Positions 57,458 through 64,000 of a stretch of DNA of 64,000 nucleotides are shown piece by piece. Positions within the stretch are counted from its first letter, which is position 1; the number at the start of each line of letters is the position of its first letter. Made by a program: the position numbers and the translations under genes. Source of the DNA: Vibrio salilacus (GTDB lineage Bacteria; Pseudomonadota; Gammaproteobacteria; Enterobacterales; Vibrionaceae); the NCBI RefSeq assembly GCF_002811245.1, contig NZ_NIVQ01000004.1, positions 167,586 to 231,585 of the forward strand. The letters run 5' to 3'. The notes under the pieces are model-generated. The model was given only the letters and a program-made list of their open reading frames with translations, had not been told where the DNA came from and did not search any database.

Positions 57458-58171
57458 ATGAGCCAGTCGCCCCTATATCTGCAGATCAAACGCTATATTG
57501 CCGACCAAATCGACAATGGCCTTTGGCCCGTCGGCCATCGAATTACCACCGAAATCGAGCTGACTAAGCAGTTTAATGTCAGTCGTATGACCGTCAATAA
57601 GGCTATCCGCGATCTGGTAACAGAAGGACGGCTATTACGTAGACCAAGATTGGGGACATTTGTCTGTGCCCCAGATGATAAAGCAGAGTCACCGCTGCTC
57701 GATATTCGTAATATCGCTAAAGAAGTCGAACAACGCGGAAAGACTTACAGCAGTAAGGTCATCAAGCAAATTGCACTCACTGCCGATGATGCGGTGGCAA
57801 TGAAGCTTGGCGTCATGTTTGGAAGCCATGTTTTTTATAGTGAGATAATACACTTTGAAGACAAACTTCCTATCCAACTGGAAATGCGCTGGGTCAACGC
57901 CCATTACGCTCCAAATTATTTGGAGCAAGACTTCTCTCAAATGACACCCAATCAATATCTATCCGAGAACTGCCCATTAAGTGCAATTGAGCACACTGTC
58001 GAAGCAATAGTCGCTGGCGATGCTGTGCGCGCCGCTCTTAGGTTAGCCGTTAGTGAGCCGTGCCTGTTACTCAATCGCCGTACATGGAGTGACGATAAAC
58101 TCGTTAGTACTGCACTGCTTTATCATCCTGGTACACGTTACAAGTTAAGCTCTAAAGTACTGCTCAGTTGA
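57458..58171 (+). CDS. hutC: Histidine utilization repressor HutC
   Basis: 237-residue GntR/HutC regulator. Winged helix at residues about 1-70 (PLYLQIKRYIADQIDNGLWP, FNVSRMTVNKAIRDLV), UTRA ligand domain thereafter, which binds urocanate. ATG at 57458 fits the family; a longer frame reaches 57398. It precedes and should repress hutIGUH. Confidence 0.93.
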   Translation: MSQSPLYLQIKRYIADQIDNGLWPVGHRITTEIELTKQFNVSRMTVNKAIRDLVTEGRLLRRPRLGTFVCAPDDKAESPLLDIRNIAKEVEQRGKTYSSKVIKQIALTADDAVAMKLGVMFGSHVFYSEIIHFEDKLPIQLEMRWVNAHYAPNYLEQDFSQMTPNQYLSENCPLSAIEHTVEAIVAGDAVRAALRLAVSEPCLLLNRRTWSDDKLVSTALLYHPGTRYKLSSKVLLS

Positions 58172-58251
58172 TACCCAGCAGAATAAACCATACTTATAAA
58201 GCGGGCTTAGCACAGAGACTACTCACTGATCACATTTTTGCAACATCACAC

Positions 58252-58291
58252 TTGTACAAATTCTATCTCTGAAAGCATAATTGTATATACA
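58252..58291 (+). promoter_or_regulatory. hutI promoter with HutC operator
   Basis: TTGTAC (58252-58257), 18-base spacer and CATAAT (58276-58281) make a sigma70-type promoter. TGTATATACA, a perfect palindrome, follows at 58282-58291, over the expected transcription start: the position for a repressor. Confidence 0.7.
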
Positions 58292-58311
58292 TTTAATTAT
58301 GAGTAACAGTG

Positions 58312-59523
58312 ATGAGTTCTATCAATGATCTAGTATTAACCAACGCATCTATGGTCACTATGGCGCCAGGTGCAAATGGTTACACGGTATCAGCACCGTG
58401 CAATATTGGCATTAAGCAAGGTCGTATTGATACTCTTAGCCAGGCTCCCATCAAGGCGCATTCCAGTTTTAACTGCCAAGGCAAATTGGTGACCCCCGGT
58501 TTTATTGATAGTCACACGCATCTGATTTTTGCTGGTAGCCGTGCCGACGAATTTGAGCAACGTCTCAACGGTGTCCCTTACCAACAAATTGCCCAACAAG
58601 GTGGCGGCATTCTTTCCACCGTCAGAGCCACTCGTGATGCCAGCGAAGCGCAATTAACCGAGCTTGCTCTACCTCGTCTTGATGGTCTAATCCGCACAGG
58701 CGTTACCTCCGTTGAAGTTAAATCGGGATATGGCCTAACCCTTGATGATGAAATAAAGATGTTGCGCGCCGCCAAAGCGCTTGAGACACATCGAAAAATT
58801 CGCGTCACTACGACACTATTAGCCGCACATGCTTTACCCCCTGAGTTTACTGGTCGCGGCGATGCTTACATTGACTACGTCTGTCAGACGATCATTCCAT
58901 TGGTTGCCGAGGAAAAGCTCGCGACCAGTGTTGATGTTTTTTGTGAGTCGATCGGGTTTAACCTTAAGCAAACCGAAAAGGTGTTCCAAGCGGCGATACA
59001 ACATGGTTTAAAAGTCAAAGGTCACACCGAACAACTGTCAAACTTAGGTGGCAGCGCATTAACGGCGCAATACTCGGGGTTATCAGTTGATCACATCGAA
59101 TATCTTGATCAAGCTGGCGTCGAAGCATTAGCAAACTCGAGTACCGTGGCTACATTGCTTCCGGGTGCATTTTACTTCCTCAAAGAGAAGCAACAACCAC
59201 CGATAGAACTGCTGCGCCAGTACCAAGTACCCATGGCGATCGCAACCGATTTGAATCCAGGCACTTCGCCGTTTGCCGATTTAACCATGATGATGAATAT
59301 GGGGTGTACTCTGTTCGGTTTGACCCCGGAAGAGACACTACGCGGCGTTACCTGTCATGCTGCTCAGGCTTTAGGTTTTGGTAACTCTCGTGGTCAAATT
59401 CAGCCTAAATTTGATGCTGACTTGGCGATTTGGGAAGTCTCACATCCGGCTGAATTCAGCTATTTCCAAGGTGCACCACGATTGTCGGCGCGCCTAGTTG
59501 CAGGAGAGTTAGATTATGTCTAA
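58312..59523 (+). CDS. hutI: Imidazolonepropionase HutI
   Basis: 403-residue amidohydrolase that opens imidazolone-propionate to N-formimidoyl-glutamate. Metal ligands in [16 protein letters not shown] (HxH), [12 protein letters not shown] and the aspartate in [12 protein letters not shown] are present. ATG at 58312 is preferred to the GTG at 58309. It overlaps hutG by eight bases. Confidence 0.95.
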   Translation: MSSINDLVLTNASMVTMAPGANGYTVSAPCNIGIKQGRIDTLSQAPIKAHSSFNCQGKLVTPGFIDSHTHLIFAGSRADEFEQRLNGVPYQQIAQQGGGILSTVRATRDASEAQLTELALPRLDGLIRTGVTSVEVKSGYGLTLDDEIKMLRAAKALETHRKIRVTTTLLAAHALPPEFTGRGDAYIDYVCQTIIPLVAEEKLATSVDVFCESIGFNLKQTEKVFQAAIQHGLKVKGHTEQLSNLGGSALTAQYSGLSVDHIEYLDQAGVEALANSSTVATLLPGAFYFLKEKQQPPIELLRQYQVPMAIATDLNPGTSPFADLTMMMNMGCTLFGLTPEETLRGVTCHAAQALGFGNSRGQIQPKFDADLAIWEVSHPAEFSYFQGAPRLSARLVAGELDYV

Positions 59524-60514
59524 GCCAGTCAAGACTCACCAAGATTTCCATTGGCAAGGGCGCGACGACGCTGAAGATGGTGCCCATGGTAAACGCGTGC
59601 ATCATGTCGTCAAGAAAATGCAAGTGGAGCAGATTCCATCACACAGCCACGCTGTAAGCCTACTTGGGTTTTGCAGTGATGCTGGCGTCGCGCGCAATAA
59701 AGGGCGTATTGGGGCCAAAGGCGCACCTGACTTAATCCGCCGCGCTCTGGCCAATATGGCTTGGCATCAACCACACTCACTGATCGATCTGGGTAACGTT
59801 ATTTGTGACGATGATTTGCTCGAACAAAGTCAAACCGAGTGTGCTGAGGTTATTGCCCTTGCGCTAAAATCGACGCCTGTGATTACCCTTGGCGGCGGGC
59901 ATGAAGTGGCTTGGGCATCGTTCTTAGGCTTAGCCAAATACTTTGAGTCACTCAATGTCGCCAAGCCACCTAAAATCGGTATCATTAATTTTGATGCGCA
60001 TTTTGATTTACGCGCATTTGAAAGCCAACAAGCAGAAGTGAGACCCAGCTCTGGTACACCGTTCAATCAAATTCAACACTACTGTGCACAGCGCCAATGG
60101 CCTTTCCATTACGCCTGTCTAGGGGTAAGCCGAGCGAGTAATACTGAAGCCCTTTTCTCTCGAGCCGACGAACTGGGCGTTTGGTATATCGAAGACAAAG
60201 ATCTTGCTCATCACAACCATATTTACCATTTGACTCAATTGCAGCACTTTCTCGATAACTGTGACTACCTCTATCTCACCATCGACCTCGATGTGTTCCC
60301 AGCAGCCACAGCACCGGGCGTCAGTGCTCCAGCCGCGCGAGGGGTCAGCATCGATATGATCGCACCGTTTATGGCGCGAATTTTACATTACAAACACAAA
60401 TTAGTGATCGCCGACATCGCCGAATACAACCCTACTTACGATGTCGACAGTCAAACCGCCCGCCTTGCTGCAAGGTTGTGTTGGGATATCGCCAACGCTT
60501 TTTCAGAACAATAA
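59516..60514 (+). CDS. hutG: Formimidoylglutamase HutG
   Basis: 332-residue arginase-family manganese enzyme that yields glutamate and formamide. Metal ligands: [20 protein letters not shown], and [40 protein letters not shown] is the N-terminal family loop. The gene overlaps hutI and is 84 bases before hutU. Confidence 0.95.
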   Translation: MSKPVKTHQDFHWQGRDDAEDGAHGKRVHHVVKKMQVEQIPSHSHAVSLLGFCSDAGVARNKGRIGAKGAPDLIRRALANMAWHQPHSLIDLGNVICDDDLLEQSQTECAEVIALALKSTPVITLGGGHEVAWASFLGLAKYFESLNVAKPPKIGIINFDAHFDLRAFESQQAEVRPSSGTPFNQIQHYCAQRQWPFHYACLGVSRASNTEALFSRADELGVWYIEDKDLAHHNHIYHLTQLQHFLDNCDYLYLTIDLDVFPAATAPGVSAPAARGVSIDMIAPFMARILHYKHKLVIADIAEYNPTYDVDSQTARLAARLCWDIANAFSEQ

Positions 60515-60598
60515 CACCTAGGCCAGAAACCACGAGGAACAAGAGTAACCTCGACCCCTCGTTTAGCCTAGATACCGTCAATCACAAGGAGTATTACC

Positions 60599-62296
60599 AT
60601 GACACAGCGCCAAGTTGAAGAGATGCGCCTCGATACAAGTCGAACCATTCGTGCCCCTCACGGCACAGCATTGAGAGCGAAATCTTGGCTGACAGAAGCC
60701 CCTCTGCGAATGCTGATGAACAATCTAGACCCAGATGTGGCTGAACATCCGCATGCACTGGTTGTCTATGGTGGTATCGGCCGTGCAGCGCGTAACTGGC
60801 AATGTTACGACAAAATTGTTGAGGTACTTGAACGTCTTGAAGATGACCAAACCCTAGTGGTGCAATCAGGTAAACCGGTGGGCGTCTTCCCAACGCATAA
60901 AAACGCTCCTCGTGTATTAATTGCTAACTCAAACCTAGTACCGCATTGGGCCAACTGGGAGCACTTTAATGAGCTCGATAAGCAAGGTCTGATGATGTAC
61001 GGCCAAATGACGGCGGGTAGTTGGATCTACATCGGCTCACAAGGCATTGTACAAGGTACCTATGAAACCTTCGTCTCCGTTGCCAAGCAGCATTTTGATG
61101 GTAATGCCCACGGTCGTTGGGTGCTTACTGGCGGACTTGGTGGTATGGGTGGCGCGCAGCCACTCGCAGCCACAATGGCGGGTTTTTCGATGATCGCTGT
61201 TGAGTGTGACGAGTCACGTATCGATTACCGCCTCAGAACTGGTTACGTCGACAAAAAAGCCACCAGCCTCGATGAAGCGCTATCAATGGTTTACGAATCA
61301 GATATGCCAATATCGGTTGGTTTGCTTGGCAATGCTGGTGATGTGTTCCCAGAACTGGTTGAACGAAATATCACGCCAGATGTAGTGACAGACCAAACTT
61401 CAGCGCACGATCCGCTCAATGGTTACCTACCCATTGGCTGGTCAATGCAACATGCGGCGCAATTACGCTTAACCGACGAAACGGCGGTCGTTAATGCGGC
61501 CAAAGAGTCAATGGCGATTCAGGTTCGCGCCATGTTAGAGCTACAAACTCGCGGCGCGGCAACACTGGATTACGGCAATAATATTCGTCAAATGGCCCTA
61601 GAAAAGGGTGTGGAAAATGCTTTCGACTTCCCAGGCTTTGTTCCCGCTTATATCCGCCCACTATTTTGTCAAGGCATTGGGCCGTTTCGCTGGGCAGCAT
61701 TGTCAGGCGATCCTGAAGACATTTACAAAACAGACCAAAAAGTTAAAGAGTTGATCCCAGATAACCCGCACTTGCACAACTGGCTCGACATGGCGCGCGA
61801 GCGGATTCAATTCCAAGGCCTGCCTGCACGTATCTGCTGGGTTGGGCTCAAAGATCGTGAGCGTTTAGGTCAAGCCTTTAACGAGATGGTCAAAAATGGT
61901 GAATTGAAAGCACCCATTGTGATCGGTCGTGACCACTTAGACTCTGGCTCCGTTGCTAGCCCTAACCGAGAAACAGAAGGTATGATGGATGGTTCTGATG
62001 CCGTATCAGATTGGCCACTGCTTAACGCCCTATTAAACACTGCTGGCGGTGCCACTTGGGTTTCATTGCACCACGGCGGCGGCGTTGGTATGGGCTTTTC
62101 ACAACACTCAGGAATGGTCATTTGTTGTGATGGTAGTGACGATGCGTCACAGCGTATTGCCCGGGTATTACACAATGACCCAGCCACTGGTGTTATGCGT
62201 CATGCTGATGCTGGCTACGATATTGCAAAACGCTGCGCCGCCGAACAAGGCCTAGACTTACCGATGTTAAACGAAGAACTGCGCAAGCTTAAATAA
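60599..62296 (+). CDS. hutU: Urocanate hydratase HutU
   Basis: 565-residue NAD-dependent urocanase. Signatures: [41 protein letters not shown] (NAD loop), [14 protein letters not shown] and [17 protein letters not shown] with the catalytic cysteine near RICWVG. AAGGAG is 8 bases before ATG. Length is normal for the family. Confidence 0.96.
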   Translation: MTQRQVEEMRLDTSRTIRAPHGTALRAKSWLTEAPLRMLMNNLDPDVAEHPHALVVYGGIGRAARNWQCYDKIVEVLERLEDDQTLVVQSGKPVGVFPTHKNAPRVLIANSNLVPHWANWEHFNELDKQGLMMYGQMTAGSWIYIGSQGIVQGTYETFVSVAKQHFDGNAHGRWVLTGGLGGMGGAQPLAATMAGFSMIAVECDESRIDYRLRTGYVDKKATSLDEALSMVYESDMPISVGLLGNAGDVFPELVERNITPDVVTDQTSAHDPLNGYLPIGWSMQHAAQLRLTDETAVVNAAKESMAIQVRAMLELQTRGAATLDYGNNIRQMALEKGVENAFDFPGFVPAYIRPLFCQGIGPFRWAALSGDPEDIYKTDQKVKELIPDNPHLHNWLDMARERIQFQGLPARICWVGLKDRERLGQAFNEMVKNGELKAPIVIGRDHLDSGSVASPNRETEGMMDGSDAVSDWPLLNALLNTAGGATWVSLHHGGGVGMGFSQHSGMVICCDGSDDASQRIARVLHNDPATGVMRHADAGYDIAKRCAAEQGLDLPMLNEELRKLK

Positions 62297-62307
62297 GGAT
62301 TATTTAG

Positions 62308-63852
62308 ATGTTAAACCTCACTCTTAAGCCAGGCCAATTGAGCCTACCGGTATTGCGTCAGATTAGTCGCTCACCGCTCAAGCTCTCTCTTGATCCTAGC
62401 GCGATACCAGCGATTGATGAGAGCACTCAAGTTGTTGAACAAGTCATTGCCGAAGATCGCACCGTGTACGGCATCAATACAGGCTTTGGCCTACTGGCGA
62501 ATACACGAATTGCACCTGAAGATCTTGAAACGCTGCAAAGAAGCATCGTGCTTTCTCATGCAGCCGGTATCGGTAAGTTTATGTCCGATGAAACCGTGCG
62601 TTTAATGATGGTACTTAAAATCAATAGCTTATCACGCGGCTATTCTGGTATTCGTCTAAAAGTCATTCAAGCGCTGATCGATCTGGTCAACGCGCAAGTT
62701 TACCCGTGTGTGCCACAAAAAGGCTCAGTAGGCGCATCAGGCGACTTAGCCCCACTGGCACATATGAGCACTGTGCTGTTAGGTGAAGGTCAAGCGCGTC
62801 ATAATGGCGAGATAATCTCTGGCCAAGAGGCCCTCAAAATCGCGGGACTAGAACCCATTACTCTCGCGCCAAAAGAAGGCTTAGCACTACTCAACGGCAC
62901 ACAGGCCTCAACGGCGTTTGCGCTTGAAGGTCTGTTTGCCGCAGAAGATCTCTTTGCCTCTGCCACGGTGTGTGGCGCAATGTCTGTAGAGGCCGCACTC
63001 GGCAGTCGCCGTCCATTCGATCCACGGATTCACCGCGTGCGCGGTCATCGTGGTCAAATGGATGCAGCAACGGCTTATCGCCACCTGCTCGATACCAGCA
63101 GCGAAATCGGCGACTCACACACTGGCTGTGAAAAAGTACAAGATCCATACTCGCTACGTTGTCAGCCTCAGGTAATGGGCGCATGTTTGCAGCAAATTCG
63201 TAACTCTGCAGAAATCCTGCAAGTTGAAGCCAACTCGGTATCAGACAACCCATTGGTATTTGCTGAAGATGGTGACATCATCTCTGGGGGCAACTTCCAC
63301 GCTGAACCAGTGGCAATGGCGGCGGATAATTTAGCGTTAGCCATTGCTGAAATCGGCAGCTTATCTGAGCGTCGTATGGCGCTGCTGATTGATAGCGCAC
63401 TGTCGAAACTGCCTCCTTTCCTTGTTGACAACGGTGGCGTTAACTCAGGCTTTATGATTGCCCAAGTCACCTCGGCGGCGCTTGCCAGTGAAAACAAAAC
63501 CTTGGCTCACCCCGCGTCAGTAGATAGTTTGCCAACCTCGGCCAATCAAGAAGACCATGTATCTATGGCAACATTTGCTGGTCGCCGTTTGCGTTATATG
63601 GCAGAAAATACCCGTGGAATTTTGGCCGTGGAATACTTGTCCGCCGCGCAAGGTATAGATTTTCGCGCACCGAACAAGTCATCGCAACGCATTGAAGAGG
63701 CTAAGCAGATTCTGCGTGAAAAAGTCACGTTCTACGACAAGGATCGATATTTTGCGCCTGATATCGAAGCGGCCAACTCACTGCTAGAGCTAGCAGTTCA
63801 TAACCACCTCATGCCAGAAGCGCTTCTGCCTAGTGTTGTTGTGGATGAGTAA
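62308..63852 (+). CDS. hutH: Histidine ammonia-lyase HutH
   Basis: 514-residue enzyme that removes ammonia from histidine to give urocanate. The MIO prosthetic group forms from A143-S144-G145 in [27 protein letters not shown] and [15 protein letters not shown] are further signatures. It is the last hut gene, 12 bases after hutU, and closes with a strong terminator. Confidence 0.97.
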   Translation: MLNLTLKPGQLSLPVLRQISRSPLKLSLDPSAIPAIDESTQVVEQVIAEDRTVYGINTGFGLLANTRIAPEDLETLQRSIVLSHAAGIGKFMSDETVRLMMVLKINSLSRGYSGIRLKVIQALIDLVNAQVYPCVPQKGSVGASGDLAPLAHMSTVLLGEGQARHNGEIISGQEALKIAGLEPITLAPKEGLALLNGTQASTAFALEGLFAAEDLFASATVCGAMSVEAALGSRRPFDPRIHRVRGHRGQMDAATAYRHLLDTSSEIGDSHTGCEKVQDPYSLRCQPQVMGACLQQIRNSAEILQVEANSVSDNPLVFAEDGDIISGGNFHAEPVAMAADNLALAIAEIGSLSERRMALLIDSALSKLPPFLVDNGGVNSGFMIAQVTSAALASENKTLAHPASVDSLPTSANQEDHVSMATFAGRRLRYMAENTRGILAVEYLSAAQGIDFRAPNKSSQRIEEAKQILREKVTFYDKDRYFAPDIEAANSLLELAVHNHLMPEALLPSVVVDE

Positions 63853-63879
63853 CAAGCAATAATTGATGCCTAAGAAAGT

Positions 63880-63917
63880 ATTAACGCCGCTCGCTTATAA
63901 GTGAGCGGCGTTAATTT
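63880..63917. terminator. Terminator after hutH, shared with convergent gene
   Basis: TTAACGCCGCTC, 10-base loop, GAGCGGCGTTAA, then TTTTAC: a 12-bp stem. Confidence 0.85.
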
Positions 63918-64000
63918 TACTTTAAAACGATGTCTATATCAGGGTGAGATCGCGAACATTTTTTAATCAAATCAATGATCGATTTGACGATCACATTTAG
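63917..64000 (-). CDS. C-terminal end of an unidentified minus-strand gene
   Basis: On the minus strand a frame is open from the window edge for 27 codons to TAA at 63917-63919, ending SRSHPDIDIVLK. The position, convergent with hutH and adjacent to its terminator, and the absence of stops suggest the end of a real gene. Too short to name. Confidence 0.4.
   Translation of the reverse strand, partial: LNVIVKSIIDLIKKCSRSHPDIDIVLK

Overview
The window is a stretch of gammaproteobacterial chromosome, almost certainly from the genus Vibrio. The gene order in the second half (cobalamin salvage, cystine transporter, sbcB, lrgAB, cdd, purT, tpm, a RelV-type alarmone synthetase, then hutC and hutIGUH) matches what I remember of V. 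cholerae chromosome 1. The protein families fit as well: a LapA/FrhA-like RTX adhesin, GntR-controlled methylcitrate genes with acnD/prpF, and BtuCD without BtuF. No rRNA, tRNA, prophage, CRISPR array or complete insertion sequence was seen.

Layout. 1-430: 3' end of rlmI. 537-9666: a giant minus-strand type I-secreted RTX adhesin (2264 residues), divergent from a TolC-like outer membrane channel and an OmpA-like lipid-free protein, probably its export and anchoring partners. 9767-13360: housekeeping genes (DUF2750, queE-queC for queuosine, a YidA-like phosphatase, a GNAT acetyltransferase), plus a likely 30-residue membrane peptide before yidA and a decayed small membrane-protein gene after the GNAT gene. 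13464-22086: the complete 2-methylcitrate operon prpR-prpB-prpC-acnD-prpF-prpE for propionate use, with a paired palindromic operator at its promoter. 22504-27210: a TolC/HlyD/ABC-2 permease/ABC-2 permease exporter operon that lacks its own ATPase gene. 27458-32051: a P-loop kinase-like protein, metA with Met boxes, a MITE-like scar, a TPR lipoprotein, rlmF, a YgjP-like peptidase and a glutaredoxin-like protein. 32078-35734: a periplasmic binding protein followed by a hybrid histidine kinase, arranged like LuxP/LuxQ. 35939-39382: LysR/MFS divergent pair, a DUF1415 protein and a MazG/PRA-PH-like protein.

39727-48179 is mostly cobalamin: btuC-btuD uptake components, then astE and an M3 peptidase, then flavin reductase-cobT-cobS-cobU-cobC for assembly of the nucleotide loop. 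48673-55315 holds tcyP, sbcB, lrgA-lrgB, cdd (with CRP/CytR-like sequence) and purT (with a clear PurR box). 55390-63852 holds tpm, a small alarmone synthetase with an apparent Sec signal peptide, and the histidine degradation genes hutC, hutI, hutG, hutU and hutH under a HutC-type operator.

Most of the window is ordinary core genome. The items most worth a second look are the signal peptide and two-cysteine pattern of the RelV-like protein, the binding protein/hybrid kinase pair, the ATPase-less exporter operon, the exact 365-bp in-frame repeat in the adhesin, the TTG-started microprotein before yidA, and structured non-coding sequence before tcyP. Start sites were chosen by Shine-Dalgarno context and family alignment from memory; all family names are from recognition of motifs, not from database searches.
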